A stretch of 64,000 bases of DNA from contig NZ_PIOB01000002.1 of NCBI RefSeq assembly GCF_002909255.1, positions 248,001 through 312,000 on the forward strand, written 5' to 3'. Under the pieces are notes generated by a model that was not told where the DNA came from, made no database searches, and saw nothing but the letters and a program-made list of their open reading frames with translations. This stretch comes from Arenibacter hampyeongensis (GTDB lineage: Bacteria > Bacteroidota > Bacteroidia > Flavobacteriales > Flavobacteriaceae). A program made the position numbers and the translations under genes. Each line of letters starts with the position of its first letter. Position 1 is the first letter of the stretch. Positions 26,419-35,165 of this stretch are shown here, one piece after another.

Positions 26419-28791
26419 ATGTCTATCAAACCACTAAATTATTGCTATCCACATTACCAAACAGGGTCTTGTGTACTTTTGGTATTAATTCTCTCCATAA
26501 TCACCTTAGGTTGTAATACCGGAGTACAAACCTCGGAAACATTAACCAGCAATGAATTTAAAGGGAAGGTTCCCGACAAAATCGACTTTACTTTTGACGT
26601 AAAACCAATATTATCTGACCGATGCTTCAAATGCCATGGACCGGATAAAAATGCTATTGAGGGCGGACTTTCTCTGAACACCGCCGAAGATGCTTATACC
26701 GCATTGGGGAAAAATAAAGACCACTACGCCATTGTACCTGGTGATGTAAAAAAAAGTGAATTGGTTAATCGCATATACACCAAGGACGAATCTTTAATGA
26801 TGCCACCACCCGAATCCAACCTGGAGCTTAGTGAATATGAAAAGGAGATTCTAAAAAAATGGATAGACCAAGGCGCTGAATTTAAAACCCATTGGGCATT
26901 TATTGCTCCTGAAACACCCAAAGTGCCTAAAACGAATAACACAACTTGGGTTCAAAATGAAATTGACCAATTTGTATTATCCAAACTGGAACAAAATGGA
27001 TTGGAACCCAATGAAAAGGCCTCAAAAGAAAAGTTATTGCGTCGTGTATCTTATGACCTTACAGGATTACCTCCTAGCGTGGAACAGATTGAAGCTTTCG
27101 TAAAAAATGATTCACCTTCAGCCTACGAAATAATAATAGACTCCCTTTTAAATACCGTAGACTACGCAGAGCATATGTCCTCAGAATGGATGGATATTGC
27201 CCGCTATGCGGACACCCACGGATACCAAGATGATTTTGAACGTATCATGTGGCCTTGGCGGGATTGGGTTATTCACGCCTTTAAGAAAAACTTGCCCTAT
27301 GATCAATTTATCACCTATCAATTGGCTGGAGATTTAATGCCCAATGCAAATGCAGAACATATTCTGGCGACCGGGTTCAATAGAAACCACAAGATCACCT
27401 TTGAAGGAGGGGTTATTCCGGAGGAATATCGAATTGAGTATGTAGAGGACCGGGCAGTAACCTTTGGTACGGCTTTTCTTGGTCTTACTTTTGAATGTGC
27501 CCGTTGCCATGACCATAAATATGATCCCATAAGTCAGAAAAACCACTTTGAATTGTTTAGTTTCTTCAACAATATAGATGAACTGGGATTGACACCTGGG
27601 GGTGCCGGGAAAATTCCAAAACCCTATATGACCATAACGGAAAAGGAAAAAAATGGCGTATTGAGTTTTGTACAACTTCAAAAAACAAGCATGAAGGAAG
27701 TTCCTGTCATGGTAATGAACGAGATGCAGGAAATAAGGCCTTCGTATATACTCAACAGGGGCGTCTATGATCAACCCACAACACAGGTGTATCCCAACAC
27801 GCCGGAGTCCATACTCCCTTTCCCGGAAGACTATCCCAAAAATAGATTGGGACTGGCCAAATGGTTGTTCCATGAGGACAATCCCTTGACCGCCAGGGTT
27901 ACTGTAAACAGGTTCTGGCAACGTATGTTCGGCAGTGGCTTGGTGGCTTCTTCCTTCGATTTCGGTAATCAGGGATCACTTCCAACACATCCTGAATTGT
28001 TGGATTTTCTAGCCATAAAATTTAGGGATGAAGGCTGGGATACAAGAAAGATTTTAAAGTATATAGCACTTTCTGCAACCTATCAACAAAGCACCAAAGT
28101 TTCCAAGGAATTACAAGAATTAGATCCTGAAAACCGCCTTTTGGCACGTGCCCCAAGATTAAGGCTCACGGCAGAATTAATAAGGGACCAGGCACTTAAA
28201 ATAAGTGGATTGCTCAACAAGGAAGTAGGAGGACCAAGTGTTAAACCCTATCAGCCAGATGGCATTTGGGAAGCTACCACAGGTGGTGGTGGTGGTAGTA
28301 CGGCCACATACATTACCAGTACCGGGAAAGATCTTTATAGAAAAAGTTTGTACACCTTTTGGAAGAGAACGGTTCCTCCTCCCAGCATGATGACTTTTGA
28401 TGCCGCATCCAGAGACCTTTGTTCCGTAAAGCGTCAGGAGACCAATACTCCTTTACAGGCCTTGGTACTACTTAACGACCCCCAAATTATTGAGGCTTCG
28501 AGAATAATTGCAAGAAATGCCATTGATCGCAATAAAGAAACCCATGATCAGATTAGGTACATTTTTAAGCAAGCAACCTCCAGAGACCCAGATCAGGAGG
28601 AATTGACCATGTTGAGCGATTATTACACCAGTATGCTCCAAAAAGTTGAGGGAGAAGGAATAGAGGCCCAGGAATACTTGTCCATTGGAGCCACTGAAAG
28701 GGATAAAAACATTTCAGAATCCCAATTGGCAGCTTTGGCTTTAACCGCACACACCATTTTAAACTTGGACGAAACTATAACAAGAGGCTAA
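26419..28791 (+). CDS. Planctomycete-type cytochrome C / DUF1549 / DUF1553 lipoprotein
   Basis: A 790-residue exported lipoprotein with signal ending TLGC (Cys32). A single-haem PSC1-type cytochrome domain follows, with the CFKCH haem motif at 69-73 and MPPP near the end of the domain (a possible axial Met). Next come DUF1549 (about 155-360; RRVSYDLTGLPPS, MDIARYADTHGYQ, TFECARCHDHKYDP) and DUF1553 (about 480-740; LTARVTVNRFWQRMFG, RQETNTPLQALVLLNDP). A second CxxCH (ARCHD) sits in DUF1549. The architecture is abundant in Planctomycetes; its function is unknown. It is translationally adjacent to the DUF1501 gene (2 bp gap). A redox role at the cell surface or periplasm is inferred. Confidence 0.9.
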   Translation: MSIKPLNYCYPHYQTGSCVLLVLILSIITLGCNTGVQTSETLTSNEFKGKVPDKIDFTFDVKPILSDRCFKCHGPDKNAIEGGLSLNTAEDAYTALGKNKDHYAIVPGDVKKSELVNRIYTKDESLMMPPPESNLELSEYEKEILKKWIDQGAEFKTHWAFIAPETPKVPKTNNTTWVQNEIDQFVLSKLEQNGLEPNEKASKEKLLRRVSYDLTGLPPSVEQIEAFVKNDSPSAYEIIIDSLLNTVDYAEHMSSEWMDIARYADTHGYQDDFERIMWPWRDWVIHAFKKNLPYDQFITYQLAGDLMPNANAEHILATGFNRNHKITFEGGVIPEEYRIEYVEDRAVTFGTAFLGLTFECARCHDHKYDPISQKNHFELFSFFNNIDELGLTPGGAGKIPKPYMTITEKEKNGVLSFVQLQKTSMKEVPVMVMNEMQEIRPSYILNRGVYDQPTTQVYPNTPESILPFPEDYPKNRLGLAKWLFHEDNPLTARVTVNRFWQRMFGSGLVASSFDFGNQGSLPTHPELLDFLAIKFRDEGWDTRKILKYIALSATYQQSTKVSKELQELDPENRLLARAPRLRLTAELIRDQALKISGLLNKEVGGPSVKPYQPDGIWEATTGGGGGSTATYITSTGKDLYRKSLYTFWKRTVPPPSMMTFDAASRDLCSVKRQETNTPLQALVLLNDPQIIEASRIIARNAIDRNKETHDQIRYIFKQATSRDPDQEELTMLSDYYTSMLQKVEGEGIEAQEYLSIGATERDKNISESQLAALALTAHTILNLDETITRG

Positions 28792-28793
28792 AT

Positions 28794-30287
28794 ATGAGTG
28801 AGAAAAAAATAATAGAGGAAAGGTCGCTTATATTAAATCGACGGTCATTTTTAGGCAAAACTGCTCTTGGCGTAGGTGGTGTTGCTTTGGCATCCTTATT
28901 GGGCGCCAACCTTTTTAGAAAAGATAAAAATGGTATTTTAACCAAGGATGATAGTCTAAATGGGGTAAAGGGAATTTTAAATTCACTTCATCATCCCGCT
29001 AAAATTAAAAGGGTTATATATCTGTTTCAAAGTGGAGGTCCATCGCAACTTGAACTTTTTGACTACAAGCCTTTATTGAACCAAAGACGTGGTGAGGATC
29101 TTCCGGAATCCATTAGGAACGGCCAACGGCTTACAGGCATGACCGCAGGACAGGACAAATTCCCTTTGGTCGGTTCCCAATTCAAGTTTAATCAACACGG
29201 CAAGAACGGCACATATATAAGTGAACTACTTCCTTACACGGCCAAAATGGTGGATGAACTGTGCATCATAAAATCCATGTATACAGAAGCCATCAACCAT
29301 GACCCAGCCGTTACATTTTTCCAAACAGGTTCCCAGCAACCTGGAAGACCCAGCATAGGATCTTGGTTAAGTTATGGTTTGGGCAGCGAAAACGAAAACC
29401 TTCCTGCATTTACCGTGCTATTGTCACGCGGAACCGGCAGACCCAATGGACAACCATTATACACCAGATTATGGGGCAATGGATTTTTACATTCCCTACA
29501 CCAAGGAGTGCAATTTAGGGCCGCCAAAGATCCTGTATTGTATTTAAATGACCCCAAGGGCATTACCAAGGAGGTTAAACGGGAAATGCTGGATAATTTG
29601 GCTGCCTTGAACGATAAGCATTACCAAGAATCCGGTGATCCAGAAATTAAAAGCAGGATTGCACAGTATGAAATGGCATATAGGATGCAAACCTCTGTCC
29701 CCAATGTAATGGACACAACCAAGGAACCCGACTATATCTATGAAATGTACGGTCCCGAAGCCAAAATTCCGGGCACTTATGCAGCAAATTGCCTTTTGGC
29801 AAGAAGATTGGCAGAACAGGACGTACGTTTTATCCAATTATATCATATGGGGTGGGATCAACACGATAATCTTCCAGGAGCCATTGCAAAACAAGCCAAA
29901 GACGTAGACCAAGCCTCTGCAGCCCTAGTGGCAGATCTTAAACAAAGAGGCTTATTGGAAGACACCCTAGTGATTTGGGGAGGAGAATTTGGAAGGACCA
30001 ATTATTCCCAAGGCCTTTTAACCGAAACCAGTTACGGAAGGGACCATCATCCAAGGTCTTTCACTATTTGGATGGCAGGCGGTGGCATTAAGCCGGGCAT
30101 GGTTTATGGGGAAACGGATGATTTTGGATATAATATTGTTAAAGATCCTGTCCATGTCCATGATTTCCAGGCTACAATGCTTCATTTACTGGGCATAGAC
30201 CATGAAAAGTTAATCTATAAGTATCAGGGAAGAAGGTTTAGATTAACAGATGTTGAGGGACATATTATAAAGGATATTTTGACTTAA
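28794..30287 (+). CDS. DUF1501 family protein, Tat-exported
   Basis: A 497-residue protein of the DUF1501 family, which has a sulfatase/alkaline-phosphatase-like fold; the reaction is unknown. A twin-arginine signal, NRRSFLG at 15-21 followed by a hydrophobic stretch, predicts export in folded form with a cofactor or metal. Family motifs include YLFQSGGPSQLELFDYKP, INHDPAVTFFQTGSQQPGRPS, HMGWDQHDNLP, GGEFGRT and GRDHHPRSFTIWMAGGG. It follows the DUF1549/DUF1553 gene by 2 bp, the standard pairing of these families, and is followed by a relic of a discoidin-like tail. The family call is strong; function is undetermined. Confidence 0.93.
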   Translation: MSEKKIIEERSLILNRRSFLGKTALGVGGVALASLLGANLFRKDKNGILTKDDSLNGVKGILNSLHHPAKIKRVIYLFQSGGPSQLELFDYKPLLNQRRGEDLPESIRNGQRLTGMTAGQDKFPLVGSQFKFNQHGKNGTYISELLPYTAKMVDELCIIKSMYTEAINHDPAVTFFQTGSQQPGRPSIGSWLSYGLGSENENLPAFTVLLSRGTGRPNGQPLYTRLWGNGFLHSLHQGVQFRAAKDPVLYLNDPKGITKEVKREMLDNLAALNDKHYQESGDPEIKSRIAQYEMAYRMQTSVPNVMDTTKEPDYIYEMYGPEAKIPGTYAANCLLARRLAEQDVRFIQLYHMGWDQHDNLPGAIAKQAKDVDQASAALVADLKQRGLLEDTLVIWGGEFGRTNYSQGLLTETSYGRDHHPRSFTIWMAGGGIKPGMVYGETDDFGYNIVKDPVHVHDFQATMLHLLGIDHEKLIYKYQGRRFRLTDVEGHIIKDILT

Positions 30288-30299
30288 ATAAAAATTTAA

Positions 30300-30453
30300 C
30301 CATACAACAGTTGGGTTAAGGATTTTCATGTTATTGGCTTATATGGTTTAGAAGCAGATTGGCTATATCCGGAAATTAAAAATTATATAGAAAAAACACC
30401 AGATTAAGGACACCATATCATGGATGTTTTTAGATGAAATATTGATAGAATAA
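30300..30453 (+). pseudogene. Relic of a discoidin-like C-terminal module
   Basis: Between DUF1501 and the next gene, one frame reads HVIGLYGLEADWLYPE up to a stop at 30405-30407. A second frame, shifted by one, ends SWMFLDEILIE with a stop at 30451-30453. These match the beginning and the very end of the tail found in the GH20, DUF4838 and DUF2231 proteins (SWMFVDEVVVE, SWLFADEIIIN, SWLFVDEIVLN). The expected 60 or so residues between are missing. I read this as the scar of a deleted gene that carried the same tail. The final motif match is strong; the first half is weaker. Confidence 0.55.
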
Positions 30454-30454
30454 A

Positions 30455-32512
30455 ATGATGCTACAGATTATAGACATTGGGCGCCTACACCCCCTATTGG
30501 TACATTTGCCCATTGGCATACTTGTATTGGCCTTTTTGATGGAACTTTACCATAGAAAGAAAGCTTCTGGCACCGAATACAAGTTAATCACATTTACCCT
30601 TGCCATAGCAGCCCTAACAACAGTTTTATCTGTTGGCAGTGGTTGGTTATTGGGAGAAGATGGGGGTTATGATGAGACCTTATTGTTTAGACATCGCTGG
30701 ATGGCGGTAGGCTTGGCTATAGGTGCTACATTACTGTTTCTCATTAAAAAATATCCTAGATCCTGGTCCAAAACCGTTTATTTGCCTCTTTTTATCGCAG
30801 TAATGGGACTCTTGAGTTTAACCGGTCATTTTGGGGGCAGTATGACCCATGGCGAAGACTATCTTTTCAATACTGATCAAACCAAAAAACCAGTAATTAC
30901 CGATGTTGACAAGGCGCTTGTTTTCAACGATATTGTAAAGCCCATTCTGGATGATAAGTGTGTAAGTTGCCACAACCCCAATAAAATTAAGGGAGGTTTA
31001 ATAATGACCAACAAAAATCAACTCCTTAATGGCGGAGACTCCGGAAGTATTTTTTTGGCCGAAGAGGGAGAACTTCCAGCTTTGATACATCATATTAAAC
31101 TACCAATGGAAGACGAGGTACATATGCCGCCAAAGGGTAAGGTACAACTCACTAACCATGAAATAGAATTATTGGAATGGTGGATCGGTCATGAAAATTG
31201 CTTTGATTGCGTTGCTGGAACATTGGACAAAACAGAAAAAATCAGTGCTATTTTAAGCTCATTGGAAGAGGATACATCCACAAGGGCCCTTATTGCAAAA
31301 GAAGTGGAAATGGTACCTGAAGAATGGCTGGCCTCCATAAACCTAAATGGCCCAGTGGTTACAAAATTATCAGCAAAAAATCCGCTATTGATAGTAAATT
31401 TGTCCGGAATCAAAGATTTAGGAAAAAGTAATCTCAAGGCCCTAAAAAAGCATGCCGAAAATATTGTTGAACTCAATTTGGCCAACTCCAATTTTAGTGA
31501 CACGATTTCTTCGTATTTAACTTCCTTTAAAAATCTTACAAAACTACAATTACAAAATACTGTAATTACGGATAAGTCCATGGAAACTTTGAGTGATCTA
31601 AAACACTTGGAGTCCCTGAATATATACGGTACCGAAATTTCCGATAAGGGTCTGGAAAAATTAACCTCTCTTTCCGGTTTAAAAACTTTATATCCATGGA
31701 ATTCCAAAATCAGCAAGGAAGCTTTAGATGTTTATAGCAGTAATTATCCCCAAGTCACGGTCGTAAGTTTGGATGAAGACCTCTTTACTCCGTCCAGCCT
31801 GGATCCGCCGTCCATAATTGCCGATACAGACTTTTTTACGGATTCCATAGAAATTACATTGGATTATTTTTTTAAGGGAGTGGACATCTATTACACCTTG
31901 GATGGTACTGAACCCGACACCACCTCCACTAAATACAACAAACCCATTTTACTCAACAACTCTACCGAAATTAAGGCGGTAAGCCATAAACCGGGTTGGG
32001 AATTAAGTAATGTAAAAACAGTAAGTTTTAAAAAATCGAACATTCTTCCCAGTTCCATAACCCTGAACAATAAACCAAACGACAAATACAAGGGAAATGG
32101 AGGAAATACCTTGATCGATCTAAAAAGGGGAACTATTAATTTTGTTGATGGGAATTGGATCGGTTATGAAGGCAGCAGTTTTGCCGCCATCTTAAAACTC
32201 AAAAAAGAAGAATTGATTTCTACGGTGTCCGTAGGAGCATTTTCTTCACCTGAGAAATGGATTTTCTTTCCTACGGGATTCAAGGTATGGGTATCACAGG
32301 ATGGAAGCAATTTTAAACTTGTTCATACCGAAAAAATAAAAGCTGAACGCCCTAATTCAGATACCAAATTTAAATTTTTCGACCTTAATATACCACCAAC
32401 GAAATCCAATTTCGTAAAAGTAGAAGTAATGAGTCAACTTACGAATCCTTCCTGGCATCCCAACCCAGGAGGCAAAAGTTGGTTATTTGTAGATGAGATA
32501 GTACTTAACTAA
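30455..32512 (+). CDS. DUF2231 membrane / cytochrome C / leucine-rich-repeat protein with glycosidase-type tail
   Basis: A 685-residue mosaic. An N-terminal DUF2231-like region with four membrane segments (about 10-130, LHPLLVHLPIG motif) is followed by a planctomycete-type cytochrome domain (haem motif CVSCH at 169-173; HMPPKGK as possible axial Met). Leucine-rich-like repeats follow (about 300-425), then a chitobiase/hexosaminidase-C-like segment (YYTLDGTEPD, about 470-520) and a discoidin-like module ending SWLFVDEIVLN. The last two modules are the same pair, in the same order, as in the GH20 enzyme of this locus. It probably anchors a c-type haem at the membrane while the tail meets glycan; this is inference. 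Confidence 0.85.
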   Translation: MMLQIIDIGRLHPLLVHLPIGILVLAFLMELYHRKKASGTEYKLITFTLAIAALTTVLSVGSGWLLGEDGGYDETLLFRHRWMAVGLAIGATLLFLIKKYPRSWSKTVYLPLFIAVMGLLSLTGHFGGSMTHGEDYLFNTDQTKKPVITDVDKALVFNDIVKPILDDKCVSCHNPNKIKGGLIMTNKNQLLNGGDSGSIFLAEEGELPALIHHIKLPMEDEVHMPPKGKVQLTNHEIELLEWWIGHENCFDCVAGTLDKTEKISAILSSLEEDTSTRALIAKEVEMVPEEWLASINLNGPVVTKLSAKNPLLIVNLSGIKDLGKSNLKALKKHAENIVELNLANSNFSDTISSYLTSFKNLTKLQLQNTVITDKSMETLSDLKHLESLNIYGTEISDKGLEKLTSLSGLKTLYPWNSKISKEALDVYSSNYPQVTVVSLDEDLFTPSSLDPPSIIADTDFFTDSIEITLDYFFKGVDIYYTLDGTEPDTTSTKYNKPILLNNSTEIKAVSHKPGWELSNVKTVSFKKSNILPSSITLNNKPNDKYKGNGGNTLIDLKRGTINFVDGNWIGYEGSSFAAILKLKKEELISTVSVGAFSSPEKWIFFPTGFKVWVSQDGSNFKLVHTEKIKAERPNSDTKFKFFDLNIPPTKSNFVKVEVMSQLTNPSWHPNPGGKSWLFVDEIVLN

Positions 32513-32543
32513 GGTTAATCCATATTGCACATAAAAAGTCTTG

Positions 32544-32559
32544 TGTAACAATTATTACA
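32544..32559. promoter_or_regulatory. Crp/Fnr-like palindromic operator upstream of the YeeE/YedE genes
   Basis: TGTAACAATTATTACA is a 16-bp near-perfect palindrome (arms TGTAA/TTACA, centre at 32551.5). Taking a start of transcription about 6 nt after the TAnnTTTG box at 32580-32587, the centre falls about 41-42 bp upstream, the usual position of a class II Crp/Fnr activator. The regulator itself is not in the window. Confidence 0.5.
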
Positions 32560-32579
32560 TATAGATTTTCAGATAGCAT

Positions 32580-32587
32580 TATCTTTG
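32580..32587 (+). promoter_or_regulatory. Probable -7 promoter box
   Basis: TATCTTTG matches the Bacteroidota consensus TAnnTTTG exactly, 17 bp before the ATG of the first YeeE/YedE gene. No -33 TTTG is visible at the right spacing, which fits a promoter needing an activator. Confidence 0.55.
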
Positions 32588-32604
32588 CAGATTAAATATG
32601 TAAT

Positions 32605-33168
32605 ATGGAATATATACTTCAACCATGGCCATGGTATGTTTCCGGGCCATTGATTGCCTTTACGATGCTAATGTTGGTGTATTTTGGAAAAACATTCGGA
32701 ATGTCATCCAACTTACAGACTCTATGCTCTATTGGCGGTGCCGGTAAATATTCAGACTATTTCAGGTTCGACTGGAAGGCTCAGCGCTGGAATTTGACCG
32801 TTGTGCTAGGTGCAATTATTGGTGGGTTTATAGCTACACAATTTTTATCTGATGGTTCAACAATTGCCTTGAGTAGCGAGACCATTTCAGAGTTGAACAA
32901 TTTAGGTTTTAATGGTGTTGGCGAGTCGCTCTTACCTCCCGAAATTTATAGTTGGGAAAATGTGATGAGCGTAAAAGGGATATCAATCTTAGTCATTGCC
33001 GGATTTTTGGTAGGCTTTGGTACAAGGTATGCCGGAGGATGTACTTCGGGCCATGCCATTACAGGCTTAAGCAATCTACAATTGCCCTCACTAATAGCGG
33101 TAATAGGATTTTTTATAGGGGGACTAATCATGACCTTCTTTATTTTACCCCTTATTTTTGGTGCATAA
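32605..33168 (+). CDS. YeeE/YedE-family sulfur-compound transporter, first half-size subunit
   Basis: Inner-membrane protein, 187 residues, with about five hydrophobic segments. The AGGCTSGHAITG motif (about 145-156) carries the conserved Cys of the YeeE/YedE (thiosulfate uptake) family. Full-length YeeE proteins are roughly twice this size; here the second half is encoded by the next gene (33304-33717), the usual arrangement in many bacteria with split YeeE/DUF6691 pairs. Expression likely depends on the palindrome and -7 box just upstream. The family is strong; thiosulfate or a related sulfur species as substrate is inferred. Confidence 0.88.
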   Translation: MEYILQPWPWYVSGPLIAFTMLMLVYFGKTFGMSSNLQTLCSIGGAGKYSDYFRFDWKAQRWNLTVVLGAIIGGFIATQFLSDGSTIALSSETISELNNLGFNGVGESLLPPEIYSWENVMSVKGISILVIAGFLVGFGTRYAGGCTSGHAITGLSNLQLPSLIAVIGFFIGGLIMTFFILPLIFGA

Positions 33169-33303
33169 AACGGAATTCAAGATTTAGACCTTTATTGTGA
33201 TGGGCCAATTCTAAATTTAGATGTGATCAAAAGAGCATCAGTTAATAATTAAGTTTCAGGCTGTAGAAATTATTCTCGGCAAAAAGTACATAACATAAAT
33301 AAA

Positions 33304-33717
33304 ATGAAATTCTTAAAATTCTTGTTGGTAGGTATCTTCTTTGGTATTGTTCTGGTAAAATCGGAAGCAGTATCATGGTATCGCATCTATGAAATGTTCA
33401 AGTTCCAATCCTTTCATATGTATGGAATTATTGGCTCTGCAGTTTTTTTAGGCGTGCTATTTATTTGGATCTTCAAAAAATACAAGGTAAAAAGTATTGA
33501 AGGCAAAGACATAGATTTGGCGCCAAAAGACAAAGGTGTGACAAGATATATTCTTGGGGGTACCATCTTTGGATTTGGATGGGCCTTGGCAGGTGCTTGC
33601 CCAGGACCTATGTATATTTTAGTAGGTACTGGTGTTTTTAGTATGTTTATTGTAATTGCAGCCGCCTTATTGGGAACTTTTATCTACGGCCTACTGCAGA
33701 ACAAACTACCACATTAA
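33304..33717 (+). CDS. YeeE/YedE (DUF6691-like) transporter, second half-size subunit
   Basis: Inner-membrane protein of 137 residues with four hydrophobic segments. GWALAGACPGPMY (about 96-108) contains the conserved Cys of the C-terminal half of YeeE/YedE transporters. It follows the first half-size subunit by 135 bp and is probably co-transcribed with it. The spacer between holds no gene, and no separate promoter was identified. Together the two should form the complete sulfur-compound channel. Confidence 0.87.
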   Translation: MKFLKFLLVGIFFGIVLVKSEAVSWYRIYEMFKFQSFHMYGIIGSAVFLGVLFIWIFKKYKVKSIEGKDIDLAPKDKGVTRYILGGTIFGFGWALAGACPGPMYILVGTGVFSMFIVIAAALLGTFIYGLLQNKLPH

Positions 33718-33891
33718 GTCAAAATATTCCATATAAACCGTATCCTGGTTGAATTTCACCTTTAGGGAATTTCCCAAGTAATGGCAAGATTAATCGTGCA
33801 AAGCAGGTATGGCCATATCTATCCCTTACCTTAACAAGGCAGTTGACATATTTAAATAATAAAGAATAGGCTTTTGGCAGCTATTGCCGGT

Positions 33892-34176
33892 TTAAACGAT
33901 TTCAGCACTTAATCCTGCATTCAGAAGCTTACTACATCTAGGTTCCAAATCGTTATACTCCCCTGTCTTAACAGTACATTTTCCATTGTAATGGACAATT
34001 AACGAGCATTGCTCCGCCTGCTCCGGAGTATGGTCGCAGGCCATTATTAATGTTTCAATGACATGATCAAAAGTATTAACCTCATCATTGAACAAAACAA
34101 TCTCATTTTGTTTTAGAGTCTCCTCTTCCAAAAGCAATTCTTCCGAGACTTTTTCTTTGGTACTCATAGAATTCAA
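33892..34176 (-). CDS. clpS: ATP-dependent Clp protease adaptor ClpS
   Basis: Small cytoplasmic adaptor, 94 residues, that delivers N-degron substrates to the ClpA/ClpC unfoldase. The core shows the ClpS pattern: ETLKQNEIVLFNDEVNTFDHVI, with the Asn-Asp pair that binds the N-terminal residue, then IETLIMACDHTPEQAEQCSLIVHYNGKC, with the His of the pocket and the helix contacting the unfoldase. An acidic flexible N-terminal extension of about 25 residues precedes it. It is 12 bp downstream of prmA on the same strand and probably co-transcribed with it, an arrangement common in flavobacteria. Confidence 0.93.
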   Translation of the reverse strand: MNSMSTKEKVSEELLLEEETLKQNEIVLFNDEVNTFDHVIETLIMACDHTPEQAEQCSLIVHYNGKCTVKTGEYNDLEPRCSKLLNAGLSAEIV

Positions 34177-34188
34177 TTTTAATACCTT

Positions 34189-35025
34189 CTAAAATACATA
34201 TTTTACTGCAACCCAATTATTCTTTTCCAGATTTTTTTCAAATTTTAACCCTACTTCCGAACATCGTTCCGTAATCTGGGGTATATCCTGCACATAAAAG
34301 CCACTCAAGAACATAATTCCCCCCTTGTTAAGGCAATTTACGTAGGCAGGAATATCTTCCAATAATATGTTTCTATTTATATTGGCTATAATAATATCAT
34401 ATTTTTGGTCTACCAATAAATCCGCAGTACCTTCAAAAACATTGATATGGCCACAATTGTTTCGCTCAACATTTTCTTGGGCATTAAGGTAGCACCAGTT
34501 ATCTATATCTATGGCATCTATATCTTTGGCCCCTTTCATTGCTGCCAAAATAGCCAGAACTCCGGTTCCACTCCCCATGTCCAGAACATATTTACCATTA
34601 AAGTCATGATTCAAAATATGCTCTAACATCATATGGGTAGTTTCGTGGTGCCCTGTGCCAAAACTCATTTTTGGTTCTATAATAATATCATATTCCACTT
34701 TGGGCTTATCATGAAATGGTGCTCTTACAATGCACTGTTCGCCAACTTGAATTGGGTTGAAATTACTTTCCCAAGTAGCGTTCCAATTCTCCTGCTCTAT
34801 TTCCGAAAAATCATAATCAATACTAAACAATGGATTTTCCAGAATCTGCAAGTCATCCAAAATATTGGGATTCCAATCTTCCTTTTTAATATAGGCTTGA
34901 ACCCCAACCTCAGTTTCTACAAAACTTTCAAATTGGACCTCACCCAATTCGGCTATCAGGATATCAGAGGCAGGTTGAACGGGATCTACCTTAAAATTAT
35001 ATTCGATATAAATAGAATTCGACAT
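34189..35025 (-). CDS. prmA: Ribosomal protein L11 methyltransferase
   Basis: Cytoplasmic SAM-dependent methyltransferase, 278 residues, that trimethylates ribosomal protein L11. A Bacteroidota-type N-terminal substrate-recognition domain (1-105) is followed by the class I methyltransferase fold. SAM motif I is LDMGSGTGVLAILA (about 148-161) and the catalytic-loop motif is IIANINRN (about 210-217). MSFGTGHHETTHMML just before motif I is diagnostic for PrmA. It lies between tpiA and clpS on the same strand. Confidence 0.95.
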   Translation of the reverse strand: MSNSIYIEYNFKVDPVQPASDILIAELGEVQFESFVETEVGVQAYIKKEDWNPNILDDLQILENPLFSIDYDFSEIEQENWNATWESNFNPIQVGEQCIVRAPFHDKPKVEYDIIIEPKMSFGTGHHETTHMMLEHILNHDFNGKYVLDMGSGTGVLAILAAMKGAKDIDAIDIDNWCYLNAQENVERNNCGHINVFEGTADLLVDQKYDIIIANINRNILLEDIPAYVNCLNKGGIMFLSGFYVQDIPQITERCSEVGLKFEKNLEKNNWVAVKYVF

Positions 35026-35069
35026 TTTATTAAAATTAGCTAATTGACCACCCTATTGGAGAAAAGGAA

Positions 35070-35089
35070 CCCGTTGATGATACAACGGG
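35070..35089 (-). terminator. Possible terminator after tpiA
   Basis: CCCGTTG (35070-35076) pairs with CAACGGG (35083-35089). On the minus strand a pyrimidine-rich but imperfect T tract follows. It is a weak candidate in the 140-bp gap between tpiA and prmA. Confidence 0.35.
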
Positions 35090-35165
35090 CCCTTGCAAAT
35101 ATTCTATAGTATCCAAACCACTGAAAAGGATGATTTTCAACAGGTATTGAATTATGTATTTTTCT

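Noticed and set aside
27334-27921. A 195-codon frame antisense to the DUF1549/DUF1553 gene
   Set aside because: It lies fully within a strongly conserved gene, has no recognisable domain, and reads as a shadow frame.
31189-31716. A 175-codon antisense frame within the DUF2231 gene
   Set aside because: Its composition mirrors the Leu-rich sense frame; no start context or family match supports it.
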